Assembly (NCBI GenBank): GCA_025766275.1 | Contig: JAFKAC010000019.1 | Span: forward strand, 620,001 to 684,000 | DNA: 64,000 nucleotides | From: Lactarius indigo | Lineage: Eukaryota; Basidiomycota; Agaricomycetes; Russulales; Russulaceae | Reading direction: 5' to 3' | Part shown: in pieces, positions 45,616 through 57,396 of the stretch | How positions within the stretch are numbered: the first letter of the stretch is position 1 | How the letters are laid out: each line of letters starts with the position of its first letter | Position numbers and translations under genes: made by a program | Notes under the pieces: generated by a model | The model's database searches: none | Told to the model about the DNA's origin: nothing | What the model saw: only the letters and a program-made list of their open reading frames with translations

Positions 45616-46124
45616 TGTCACGTTTCGGCCATGGACCCTTACTGTACCGGTTGCAACTATGGCGGTAAGGTAGATTAGTTGCGGACTTACCTACGGTGAT
45701 ACGGTAGTGCGATAGGCGATTACGACTGATAGCTGACTGAGTGGTACCTAAGTGACTCAATACTAGTACAGGTACTAGTAGTTGTGGAGTTTGCGATGTT
45801 TCTGCGATACGTTGGACGCTTACTTACAGTGACTCATAGTGGCGCTTCTAAGCCCGCTTGCCTTGTATTTAACCTGTCTTGTGAAGACCAAGATACACCA
45901 TCTTGGTCTTCTTGAATCGCCACTTATTCTCTCTCCCCTTCTCCTCGCTCTTAAAGGTTGTCCAACTCCGTTCGTGACTAAGACATCAGCCTGCCGGTGT
46001 ACCTCCGTGTATTCACTAAGGCAGGGACTTGGACCTTCGTGTCTTCAAGCCAGCAGACCGTTCTATCGCTAAGTTGTTACCATCATCCACGCTCAAGTCG
46101 AGCTAATGTCGTGGCGACGTAACA
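45616..46124 (+). repeat. Element C 3' LTR
   Basis: 509 bp, seven differences from the 5' LTR by eye, all CpG transitions. Preceded by a purine-rich tract (aaaaagggaggtga). Confidence 0.92.
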
Positions 46125-49105
46125 TTCGCTCACGATTCAAAGAAGTCTTTGAACCACCTCCCCACGCCGACGAGTTACCCATGACACCGCTCGCCAGAAT
46201 TAAGTTAAAAGACACAAACAAAATGATACAAACCAGAAATTACCCATGCCCACGCAAATGGAAGGAGGCGTGGCACACGCTCCTCCAACAGCACCTTGAT
46301 GCAGGTAGAATTCGGCCGTCGTCTGCACCGGCCGGATCCGCCGCCTTCATTATCCCCAAAGCCAACCCCACGGTCCTACCGTGCTGGGTAAACGACTACT
46401 GACAACTTAATAACAACACAGTCATGGACAGTTTCCCAATCCCACGCATAAGCGAAATTCTTGCAGATGTTGCGATGGGCCGAGTTTTCGGGACCATTGA
46501 CATGACAAACAGCTTTTTCCAGACGCGCATGCATCCTGACGATGTTCCCCTTACAGCCGTCAACACACCCTGGGGGCTGTATGAATGGGTCATAATGCCC
46601 ATGGGAATAAAGAACGCTCCGGCGATACAGCAACGACAGGTGACAGAGGCGTTGCAACCATGGATCGGATGAATCTGTCATGTCTACATAGACGACATCG
46701 CAATTTGGTCATCCACAATCGAGGAGCACGCACGCAATGTTGCCACGATTCTGCAACCTCTGGCCGACAACAAACTGTACTGCAACCCAAAGAAAACCAA
46801 ACTTTTCGCAAATGAGATACGATTCCTTGGCCATTGCATCACGGCTAAAGGGATCAAAGCAGACGAAGGAAAGGCAGATCGAGTAATAAACTGGCCGAGA
46901 CCAACCAGTGCGAAACAAGCGCGAGGTTTCCTCGGCTTAGTGAGATATCTCGCCCCATTCCTCCCAAAACTTGCTGAACAAACGAGCATCCTTGACGAGC
47001 TGACCACGAAAGAATGCGATAAAACTTTCCCCTCATGGACAGATAGGCATCAAACAGCGTTCGACGCGATCAAAACAATGGTCACATCGACCAAATGCCT
47101 CACGACCATCGACCCCTCCTTAATGCCGGAACACAAGATCTTCGTTACAACCGACGCAAGTGACGTAGGCTCAGGGGTGGTCCTCAGCTTTGGACCAACA
47201 TACGAGACCACCCGACCGGTTGCCTATGACTCACACTCCTTCAAAGGAGCAGAGCTGAACTATCCGGTGCACGAAAAGGAACTGCTGGCGATAATTCGCG
47301 CACTGGGAAAATGGCAAACCGACTTACTTGGGCACTCTTTCGAGGTCTGGACGGACCACAAAACACTCAAGCATTTCGGCACCCAACGGGACCTCTCCCG
47401 ACAGCAAGCTCGATGGATGGAGTTCCTGTCACAGTACGACGCCTCAATCCATTACTTACTGGGGGATCAAAACTGCGTTGCTGACGCCCTATCACGTCTG
47501 CCGGACCCATGCACGACCGTTGTTGCGGCAATCTTCTCCAAGACGACAAATAAAAAGATTCACTCCCGCTTTGAGCTCGAAGATGCTATCTTGGATGAAA
47601 TAAAGGAAGGTTACACTACTGACCCTTTCACCGCAAAGCTGAAGAGTGCCGCAACGGGCATGCATAACGTCGAAGAGCGAAATGGATTCTGGTTTATTGA
47701 CGACCAACTCGTTGTACCGGAAGGATGACATGTACGTGAAACGCTGTTCCGCATTGCACACGACAAGCTTGGCCACTTCGGGGCGACAAAAACATATGAA
47801 ACGCTCCGAGGCTCCTTTTACTGGCCTCATATGCGAAAGGAACTGGAAGACACATACATACCCTCCTGTGCAGACTGCCAACGAAACAAGTCACCTACAA
47901 CGAAACCCATTGGACCCTTACACCCTCTGCCTATTCCCGACCGTCGTTGCGACTCAGTCGCCATAGACTTTATTGGCCCTTTACCACCCGATGCAGGTTT
48001 TGACTGCATCGTGACCTTTACTGACCGGCTAGGGTCGGACATTCGGATTGTCCCGACGACAACAACGCTCACCGCCGAGAAATTGGCCGAGCTCTTCTTC
48101 ACTGAATGGTATTGCGAAAACGGGTTGCCGCTCAACATCGTCTCGGACCACGATAAGCTTTTCCTGTCACGCTTCTGGCGCGCACTACATAAGCTAACAG
48201 GAATACAGCTGAAAATGTCCACAGCGTATCACCCCCAAACAGACGGAGCCAGCGAACGCATGAACAAAACCGTCATCCAATGTATACGCTTCTCTGTCGA
48301 ACGAGATCAAAAAGGCTGGTCCCAACTACTCCCCAAAGTGCGATTCAACATCATGAACACTGTCAACGCCTCTACCGGATACACCGCCTTCCAACTACAT
48401 TTCGGCAAATCTCTGCGACTGCTCCCACCAATCCTTGCAAACGCAGAAAGCGCAGAGGACGACCCGAAGGCCCGCAAGATTGTTGAAAGAATGCAAAGCC
48501 TCGAGCTTGACGCTCAAGACAACCTCTTAACAGTGAAGGTCAAGCAGGCACACCAGGCGAATAAAGATCACCAACTCGCTTTCCCCTTCCGCACTGGGGA
48601 CCATGTCGTGCTCTCGACGGCACACAGACGTCGGGAATACAAGACAGGGGAAGGATGGCGCGCAGCTAAGTTCATGCCGCGTTTCGACGGCCCTTACCGC
48701 ATCCTCTCCACTGACGAATCACATTCGACAGTGACATTAGACATGCCTGAAAGCCCAAACACATTCCCAGTGTTTCACATGTCGGAAGTCCTACCCTTTA
48801 AAGAGAACAATGACACCCTCTTTCCACAACGCGCCATGAACCCACCGGAGCCAATCCTGTTGGACAGAGAACAAGAATTTTGGGTGGACAAAATTGTTGA
48901 CAAGAGACGACGAAGAAACACAACACAATACCTCGTCCGCTGGCGTGGCGAAGGACCCGAAGGCGACAAGTGGCTGCCCGCAAAAGAACTGGAGGACTGC
49001 GAAGCACTTGACATCTGGCAAGCCCGGAAACTGACCCCCACGAACACGTGCAACGACAAGAGCAGAAAACTTACAATTGTCATTCCCCCCCTACACGCCT
49101 CATAG
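46125..49105 (+). pseudogene. gag-pol: Element A RT, RNase H, integrase and chromodomain part of the polyprotein
   Basis: Continues the frame of 36622-38316 across element C. RT FKEVFEPPP to YIDDIAIW; RNase H TTDASDVGSGVVL; LGDQNCVADALSRLPD; integrase CADCQRNK, DFIGPLPPD, YHPQTDGASERMN; chromodomain-like YLVRWRGEGPEGDKW near 48930. TGA stops: 46400-46402 (in the RT motif DYRxLN, at the Arg), 46670-46672 (before CHVYIDDI) and 47726-47728 (before HVRETLF). Each fits CGA to TGA. After 49105 come T-rich sequence and the tract ccggggaggag preceding the 3' LTR. Confidence 0.88.
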
Positions 49106-49188
49106 TTAGACATTCCCCCCTTTTTCTTTCCCAATCACGTTTCCCCCCTTTTTTTTTTTCCTTTCTCTCAATTATACCGGGGAGGAGT

Positions 49189-49533
49189 GCAAGCGTACTT
49201 GCTACACATACCATCTCGCCACCCATACGTCATCGCGTCATCACCCATCATCACCCACACCTCGACATCACTCACCAATATCACCTGCTTGAAGACACAC
49301 TCACAACATCTGACAACGGCAGGATCCCAAGGACCACCTGCAAAACGTATATAAACCCATAATATTACTGCTTAACGATCATCACACTTTTCCCCACTCT
49401 TCTTCATTCCTTGTACTCTTATATTCAAGATCTCCTCTCACATTGTCCCTCCAATCAAATGCGCTTGGTTTCTGTTCTGCTTTAGCCTGACTTAAGTGTT
49501 GCCCGATCGAACGGGCTTCCCTTGGGGCTTCCA
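49189..49533 (+). repeat. Element A 3' LTR
   Basis: Matches 20123-20456 with an extra 12 bp near the end (an imperfect repeat of GGGCTTCC). Followed by ATGTC. Confidence 0.88.
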
Positions 49534-49538
49534 ATGTC

Positions 49539-49719
49539 TTTGCCCACATAAACCCGACTCCGGACTTGCTCTAGGCAAGTCTTTTTGCAAAATTTTAGTT
49601 GATAAAAAGTCAAGGTCCCCTGTCCCTGCCGTTGCATCGGCCTCCTCGTCCGCTTCATCCTCGCATTTCGCTCCGCCGTCCTGAATGTCGTCCCATCAGA
49701 CCTCCAAGCCTCCGGAACA
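49539..49719. promoter_or_regulatory. Middle part of the split NLR2-X3 spacer
   Basis: Continues the spacer of units 1 and 2 (compare 'cggacttgctc' at 49561 and 10480) between the two insertions. It ends in CA, the apparent target duplication of the Plavaka-like element. Confidence 0.6.
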
Positions 49720-49732
49720 CATCAGCAAAACT

Positions 49733-50075
49733 AAGGTGTTACTAGCGAGACTAGATCTAGTGTCGCTAGTACCACTAGCGGTCTAGTTTTGATCTGTTGC
49801 ATGGCAAGTTTTGCTGGTACTAGGTACCGCCTCCTAGATATAGTTCCGCACTTTCGTACCTAGATAGTTGCCTAGGTCTAGTATTGATCTGTTGCATGGG
49901 AGGTTTGCTGGTACTAGGTACCGATTTCTAGATATAGTTTTGCAATTTCGTACCTAGATAGGTGCCTAGGTCTAGTATCCACCTAGACCTAGTTCTTATC
50001 TCTTATTCTAGTACCGCTCATCGGTAGTACTCGTTCTCTTGGCTCTAGTGCCTCCTACTAGAGCTAGTAATGCCA
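49733..50075. repeat. CTAG-rich subterminal repeats, left end
   Basis: CTAG or ACTAGT-like tetranucleotides occur roughly every 15 bp. A 95-bp unit starting gtctagt.ttgatctgttg is present at 49781 and 49876. The right end (61180-61397) is also CTAG-rich. Confidence 0.8.
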
Positions 50076-50582
50076 GCACTGTTCCATGAAACACGCGGGA
50101 TGTTCGGCAAAAATTCTGAATTTCGGAATTCTCTATAATACTATCTATACACAGGGTTGGTATCACTTCCCGTCCGGTGCCGTCGTCGCTCTGATCTCCT
50201 TAAACCACCCCATCTCCAGCACGCAGTTTTATCAGGGTTAGGGACGTGCCCTGTGCCACAGCATGACGATCTCTTGTTTGCGCGGCATGGGCGCCGCTTT
50301 ACCTACTACCCACCTCAAGGAGGACATGTGGGAGGCTACGTTCCTCCGCTTCAACCGAGAGAGCCGGCCCCGGGAGAAGTCGCCCGAGGGCCGCACGCGC
50401 CGCCACACACCACACACAGACACTAATGCAGACAAGAAATGGAAATTGATCAAATTGTGCGCTGGGCGTACACTCTATATAACGTGTACGCGCCTTCCCG
50501 ATACCTGTTCACGACCGAATCTATTTTTGCAGTCTAGTCGTATAAGTTTGGGGGCAAATCGGGTTGGCAACTTGTGGACTCA
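50076..50582. other. Non-coding sequence of the TIR element
   Basis: No gene is recognised between the subterminal repeats and the accessory gene. Confidence 0.5.
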
Positions 50583-52897
50583 CTAATCAATTTCTATCTG
50601 GGCATGCAGACCAATTGCATCGACATCCGCACCACCAGACTCTCCATTTTCTTCATCGAGGTCGTGGTCTGTTGCTTGTAAATATATTGAGACGTGCTCC
50701 TGAATTTGGGCCCAGTTAGCTTCCTTGAGTCGTTGAGTCGACTTCACGAGTTCGCGTGCCCTCTTTCCCCAGAGGGCATCCGTGAACCCATTGCGGATGG
50801 CCCCTTTTTTGCCATCGTTGTTGCCGCTGACCTTGTTACTATCTATGCCGGTCTTGAAAAATGTCATTCCACGTTCGACCTAAATGTGTGAGGTTTCAGG
50901 CCGGGCAGGTACAAAAGGTTGACATACCGCGACTGTTGCCAGAGCAAGCCCGCCGATCTGATGGCAATCCTTCCCCTCTTGTGAGATTTTCCGAAGATGC
51001 TTTGCGTACACCTTTGAGATGAGATCCGAACAGAACGGCCCACGCCCACTCTAGTGACAACAAGTGTTAGGATTGACCCTGACTGTGTGAGGAATTAACC
51101 TACCGTTTCGTCCGGATTCTTATACACAAAACGCAAACCCATCAAAGCGTCTGAGACGTATTCTGCACGATCCTCCGCTGAGGCGAATGACTCAGTGTCT
51201 CCATCCCACAACTCGTTGATTGCGTGGTAGCCAGCTTTTCCGATATCGCTGCGCCAGTTATTGAGCACGTTTTCACACTAGACAATTGTTTGACTCGACA
51301 CGCTGATTCCATAGACTTGGATTGACTTACCACATTCAGCACAATCTCAAATTCGCGAGTGCTTTGAGCTAGCGCAATGGAAGGGAACACGCGCTTCCAT
51401 ATGTTCATGATTTCACCTTCCATTTGGCAATTTGTGCCAAATGGGTCTTCTTGGGTTCCCGCCCAAGCAATCAGTGAAGGAACGAAGATCTTCCGCCAGA
51501 TTTGAATGAATCTGCTATTTCCGGGAATCGGAAGGTCGGAAACCGTGTACCTCTGCTTGCGTGGACGCTTCCGGTCCCCCTCCAGCGGCTGGGCATCACC
51601 CCCTGTACTCAACGTGTCAGCGGCCCGTTTTAGTTGCATCCCCATCTCTCATCTTTATTAGAATATATCCATACAATGTCAATTGACAATAACATACCTG
51701 CTCTGGAAGCGAACCAGGTCGTGCCAACGATAGACCGACTGTTGACACCAGCGGGGCCATGCTCTTGCTGGCCTTGGCGCGTACCAGTGACTGAAGTGAA
51801 CCACTGGCACCTCGTGTGCTCGATCGATCGACCATAAGCACTGGTGGAGTCATGCTCCTACCGACCTTGGTGCGTTCCAGGGCTTCATTGGGCTCGTCGC
51901 GACGACAGTCCCCTGAGATGAAGCCATTGGTGCTACGAGAGTCTGGAAATTTCATCAACGACGCTGTGCTACATAATAAGATTTGACTTACTTTGCGGTA
52001 TCTTCTCTTTCCAATTGGTGTTGAGCCCCTCCAGTAGGACAGCGTGGCACCGCTTGAGGGGCCGGGCTTGGGCATTCCTGGGTACAGCGGCAAGGGATGG
52101 CCTTTAGTATTCGACGCCTGCATAAGACTGAGTGATACTTACACCCTTACAGCAGACTGTACCTCCGACTCAGACGAGGTAGCGCGAGGGACGGTAGTAC
52201 GTGCAGCGTTGACATCAGACCTCATAGATGCAAGCCTCGCGGTCTGTGGGTCACGGTTGTTGGTCAGCGGTCACATGTCACTTTCCAGAGCACGCAGTCA
52301 CAGGGGTGACTCACCTCGGCTCTCTTCCTGGCCGCATATCCCTTTGGTGCGAAGTCCCTGATATCATCATCACCATCCTGAGACCCATCCCGAAGCTCAT
52401 TCGATGCACTCTCAGAGGTGAGATCGACCTCAATCGTTGGCGGTACTGGACTAACCACGACACTGCCATCCACCGTGCTGTTGTCCACAACAGTGGCAAT
52501 CCTAGATTACAAGTCACTATACGCCAAGTAGGCCAGTTGGCCACACTCACTCAGTGTCGTATTCAGCTTGTTCATTGTCCGACGGATTGGTGGGTCGCTC
52601 GTACGTCGAAACACTCTCTGCTGCTGACCCACTTGCTGACTGGGAACCAACGCTGACATCGGGCCTGTTTGTGTCCCTCTGGATGTCTTCCTCCTCTATG
52701 GAGTCCTCGACCATTGCGATCTGCGCAACGATTGCTTGATGCCTCGCGGTGGCTTCCTTGTTGGCGGCAATAGCCACCGCCTTTGCCCAGGCTAGATCCT
52801 CATCTATCTGTTTTTTGGTGCGTCTTGGTTTTTGACTGTCTATCAAAATGCGGCCAGGATGTGCATAGGCATTCGATGGACGTGTACCGACAGGCAT
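50583..52897 (-). CDS. Transposon accessory protein (possibly the DUF6532 family)
   Basis: A multi-exon gene read in the same direction as the transposase. Exon 1 from ATG 52897 (MPVGTRPSNAYAHPGRILID, basic PRRTKKQ, helical Ala-rich segment) runs to about 52550. Further exons lie at about 52490-51970 with Ser/Pro-rich linkers. The exon at 51645-51142 has QRYTVSDLPIP, FGTNCQMEGEIMNIWKRVFP and, after a small intron near 51280-51330, NELWDGDTESFASAEDRAEYV. The exon near 51050-50930 has SDLISKVYAKHLRKI, and the last exon (about 50875-50583) has VERGMTFFKTGID to the stop. I recall this order from agaricomycete proteins annotated as DUF6532; that name is unverified. Biochemical function unknown. 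Middle exon joins are not resolved, so integrity is uncertain. Confidence 0.6.
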
Positions 52898-53732
52898 GTT
52901 TCAGGGGACTCGGAGAGGACGGAAGAGGGCAGTGCGAGGCTACAAAAAAAAGGTGCGCCTGTCTCTACCCGTCCGTTATAAGATGAGCTTCAAGTTCTGG
53001 CTCCTGGTGATAGCTATAACACTATGCATTCAGTCCATTACGACACTACGCATTCGGCTTGTTGATTCGGCTCGTCGAGGTCGCTGCTTACAATCCTATC
53101 CGTCTGTTACGCTGTCCGTAAGTCGCATATTTGAAGAAGCTCAGACTTAGACACTTCACCGTTTTCGTCGGCATGCTCATTCAGACTTGTTCAGGTGCAG
53201 GCGGGTTATCGTGCTGGCGTGACCGCTTCACCAGGCTCTCCCAACGGGGACGGGGACTATGGCTGACCTGGGAAATCAAAAACTGGTGCCAGATCATGGT
53301 CTGGGTCTTCTACACGTTCTTCATCTGGCTCCAGATCCTCGTTGAGAAAGCGAGACCATATATTACATCACCGACTCTATGTGTTGCATTGTCCGTAAGT
53401 CGCAGATTCAACGAATCACCCTCAGATTTGGGTGTTTCACCGTTTTCGTCGGCATGCTCACTCAAACTTACTCAGGTGCAGATGGGTTATTGCACTGGTG
53501 TGACCACTTTACCAGGTTCTCCCGACGGGGGGCATGGCTGACCGAGCAAATCAAGTTCGAATCGTCGAGTGAGCGAGCGGGGGGACGGCCTGAGGTGCCA
53601 GTAGGAGCTGTGGCTTCCGCCTGGGCGTGCGCAGTTCGGTCCCAATTACGCCCGTCTGCAGCGCCTGAAAGCGCAGTACGATCCCGAGAATGTGCACGAG
53701 ATTGCGGTCTGCTGCATGTTCTCCATCTGGTT
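52898..53732. other. Spacer between transposase and accessory gene
   Basis: No gene seen. It contains an imperfect direct duplication: 'cgttttcgtcggcatgctca' occurs near 53160 and 53441 with similar flanks, period about 281 bp. Confidence 0.6.
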
Positions 53733-56700
53733 CTAGAACGCGATCTCATTCGCGTGATGATCTATGTACTTATTAACATAATATGCTCTAAAAGTGTCTA
53801 GTGAATAAGTGTAATGAAGGTCCAGTGGCATCGGCTCATTGCCAAAGACTGGGATGAGATGAGCCGCCCGCAGAAAGGAGTCTAGGTGCACCACCGTTCT
53901 GTCTCGTCTGCCATGTGTGATATCGGGGTGGACCACCCAAAGCCCTGTCAGTGGGTCACATCCCACCCTCGTAAACCATTCGACGAGTGCACACGGATAG
54001 TGCACATCTTCATACACAAAAGAAAATAACAGTTGTACTCGTACGACGGCCATCCCTGACATCCCCGGCTTGGTGTCATCCTCGACGAGAAAAACACAGT
54101 CGCGGCGTGGCTCACATCCTCGCCATGAAGGCGTTGAACGAATGCGCTCACGCCGCATCCCTTGTGTCCCACAGGGGTCACTTGGAGAGAAAAAAGTGGC
54201 GACTGCAGAATGGAACACCGAAATCCTGCAGTGTAGCGGTGGAACCTCATCTACTATCACACCTAGCTGAAGAGAGACACATTCGCGTGTCAAATAGTGT
54301 AGATTGGGTTCGCCTATGTGGCGAGAAAGGCCTTCGATGTCGCTTGGGTACTTGGGAGCTTCCTGGAGTCAGACAGGGATCAAAAGTTTCGAGCGGTTGA
54401 CGCACCTCGATTCTGGGCCAATACAACATGCCCAAGGATGCCCTCCTCCACAGGCCCGCCGTCGTCGTCGTCGTCATCATTGTCGTTGTCGTTGTTGTTG
54501 TCAGACGGTAAATGAGGGGGGTAGGGCGCTTGAGAAGTGCTTGAGTTATCAGTCTGCCCATCTCGGAACATGTTAAGTGAGGCGAAATGGCTGCGCATAG
54601 CAGCAAGTTTGTCAAGCCGCTGATTCGTGAGCAGCATCTGACCCAATGCTTGGAATCGGTTCGATCGACGCCATGGCTTCTTAACTGCCGTAATATGGCG
54701 GGATTCTGTGATGGAAGTACAAAGCCCACCGGGTGCACCAAAATCTTCGATCAGGCGTCGGTAATGGAAGATCGAGTGTTGCCTTGGGAGTGAGAACCCC
54801 TTAGACCTGATACCTGAAGTCCGAAACACTTCGCGAAGTTGCTTGAACTTTTCCAAGGCACGGTCTAGCGCATCCAGAGCACCAGAGTCGATGTCCTGGC
54901 GTCGAGAAATATAGCATGCGTCCATGAAAGCACCCAGACATAAGATAACATCGTCTGGTACATATCCGACAATAGCAGGAATGTACACCTTCATAAGGGC
55001 CTTGGAATCGTCACCTGTCCACTGCTTGAAACGGCGACCTTCAGGGAATCTCCTGAGGCCAGGAAAGGGGGGCACTGCAGAAATACTGTGAACCAGCCGG
55101 TTAATAACTGAATGGCAACTGTATGGGTGGATCACATACCGCCGGTCTATGTCATCTAGGATGAGACCACCACGACGTTCACCGTGCTGCGCCACCAAGT
55201 ATTCACACACCCACGCAACCAAATGGTCCTTAAAAACCCCCTTGATGATTTGGTGCAGTAGATCCGGGGATATCATTTCATATATATCGGCACGCGGGAA
55301 ATCGAAAGTGAACGGCTACAAATGTGTTGGGTGTGATCAGACTGCCGACACAAGTGTGCACACGTGGGGACGTACCACAGTACTGTCATCAATGCCATAC
55401 TGGGCCCACAGTGTTCGGGAGTCAAGGAGATCCCTCACAACCTCGGTATGTCTTGGTGTGCGGCGGATGGCGTGTGTGTCCAGGTTGGGTGGCCGCGCAG
55501 TGCATCTGAAAGTCAGTGTGAGCACATAATATGCCAAGTGAGCGCAAGGTACTCACTTTGGGCACCAGCCTTGGACGATACCGGTGAGCATCGCTTGCTC
55601 AGGGTAATCAGCAATGAATGCGAAGAGGTCATAAATTACTCGTCTGAAGTGACCATCTGGACATCTGCGGACGACCGGAGTAGTCATCCCCGAGTGTAGT
55701 GGGCTGAGAACCGCCGAAATAGATGCGTGATACAGCCGTCGCTTGAAGACTCGAAACTTTGAACATCCATCATTCCAGCGGTCACCTGGAGAGTTTCAAG
55801 GTTAGAGACTGGTTGGCATGTGAAGAAACACAGTACACTTTGGAATAGCAAGGAACGCAATCGGTATAACAGCATTCCGATGCGCACGTCGGACTGTATT
55901 GTGCAGATTGCCGATCGACAAATACAGCGGATGGTACTCAACATGACCGGTCATGACCGATACTATCGTCTTGTCGCTCCCGAGGATGATCGGGCAATAC
56001 ATGGCCCCTTCGGTACTTGGGTCGGCCGTGAAGATGTCATTCTATCAACCTGCGTCAATACTTTTCAAGCCGCTAGGGGACATGGAAAAGAAAGAAAAAA
56101 AACACTTACACAGTGCCTCCAAGCAATGTTCCCAGACATCACGTCGCTCCATCGACGTGTTCCATTTGCATTGAGGTCGATGTACGGTTGTAGATCAAAC
56201 TGCCCTTGGAATTCTGAGTTGCTGAGCATCGCGGATAGTACGGTGTCGGGGTTGCGATACCAAACCTCATAAGTCTTTCGCATCCAAGATGGGGTGCCTT
56301 CGTCAACACCTTCTGGGGCTGTTGTCACCAAGCACTGCCAGGGGACGTCGCCAAGAGCCGATGAGTCAATGAGCGCATACAGATCCTCATGGCTCTCAAA
56401 GGGTGCTGGGGCGTCGAACTGAGACATGGACTGGGCCCACAGATGGAGAAGGGAATTGATATTGGTGGCAGAGAGTTCGGCACGACGATAGACGAGGTCT
56501 GCTAACTGGAACTGGACCTCATTTTTGAAGGGCGACCAATCCCCTTCTGGTGCGCCTTCCCGGGGTTGTGGTGGTGCACCTGGCGGCAAGAAGTTGCCAT
56601 CCTTGTCACAGGGAAGGGCTCCACATTGATCAGCGTGAGTAAGGCTCAAACATCAAGGGTGCGTACCTGTCAAATGGGGGTGCTCCTTCCTCTGACCGAG

Positions 56701-56838
56701 TAGATACGGTGAGCTCACAACACGATCCACAACTGGATCCCTGTTGTGTTTGCGGAAATGGTATGTACGCCCATGCTGACTCCTGAAAGTTGACCGGCAG
56801 CCTGGGTAGGGACAACGATGCATGGAAAGACTCACCAT
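53733..56838 (-). CDS. Plavaka-type transposase
   Basis: Several exons, minus strand. The N-terminus (ATG 56838 or 56823) has a C2H2 zinc finger, CPYPGCRSTFRSQHGRTYHFRKH. After short introns come LPCDKDGNFLPPG and WSPFKNEVQFQLADLVYR (56600-56480), an exon to about 56090 ending MSGNIAWRHC, then CPIILGSDKTIVSVMTGHVEYHPLYLSIGN (about 55990-55910), RCPDGHFRR (near 55680), CTARPPNLDTHAIRRTPRHTE (near 55490), the large exon 55276-54400 with TGDDSKALMKVYIPAIVGYV and GFSLPRQHSIFHYR, and the last exon through SVFHSAVATFFSPSD to the stop at 53733. An intron near 54395-54350 links QNR to PKYPSDIEGL. These strings match my memory of Plavaka transposases throughout. No clear lesion, so it may be functional and could act on the TIR element in NLR1. 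Confidence 0.85.
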
Positions 56839-57396
56839 GGAAAGCCTACAGTTTAATAAGTACGTGCAAGAGAACAGTAGCCCAGATCATCGCATTCATC
56901 GGGGGATGCTAGTATTTGGTATTGCAAGTGAGAGCTGAAGCGTCGCAACGAGGAGTGGGACACCACGGCAAATACAAACTGGCTAATTACCAAATATCTA
57001 GATCTGGCAAAAACGGAACTTATTACTTGCTTATTGACTTATCGCTTCATGCTTTCGCGCTGGCTTCTCTCGCGCTGGCTTCCTGTGATGCGTGACAGGC
57101 ACGTGTCTTTTTTCGTCTCGACTTCGTCCACACTGGTCAACTGAACGTCGAACCCTTAGTCGAACATCAACATCAACGTTACATTGTAAGGGCACCGCGG
57201 CCCTTACTATAGTACTTGAAACTGCTCAGTTTCAACTGTTTCAGAATTGCCTGCAACGTCCGCCTTTCTCGGCCATTAGTACCGTGACCATGCCTTCTTC
57301 ATCGTTAAGTTTTTCTCATTTCCTTTCCCCTATCCCTCTCCTGCAACGATCGAACTTGTTCGAGTTGAGGTATTCCATATCCCTTGAAAGCCTAAC

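Larger units (their letters stand above)
38317..46124 (+). mobile_element. LTR element C (chromovirus-type Ty3/Gypsy), decayed
   Basis: Both LTRs are 509 bp (38317-38825, 45616-46124). The target duplication is TTCGC (38312-38316, 46125-46129). It is inserted in the pol frame of A, just before the reverse transcriptase; removing it with one TTCGC restores A's reading phase. Same organisation as B and D, but with several TGA stops. Confidence 0.92.
20123..49533 (+). mobile_element. LTR element A (Ty3/Gypsy), host of nested elements B, C and D
   Basis: LTRs 20123-20456 and 49189-49533 are flanked by ATGTC at 20118-20122 and 49534-49538. The paralogous spacers of units 1 and 2 read through the site. 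A's own parts are the left LTR and leader (to 20720), 36595-38316, and 46130 to the right LTR. Unlike B, C and D, it has an ordinary ATG start, gag and pol in one frame, no third ORF and no self-complementary primer site that I could find, so it is a different lineage. Four TGA stops make it inactive. Confidence 0.9.

Noticed and set aside
49776..49980. CRISPR-like array
   Set aside because: A eukaryotic transposon end with two long direct repeats and CTAG words, no spacer structure.
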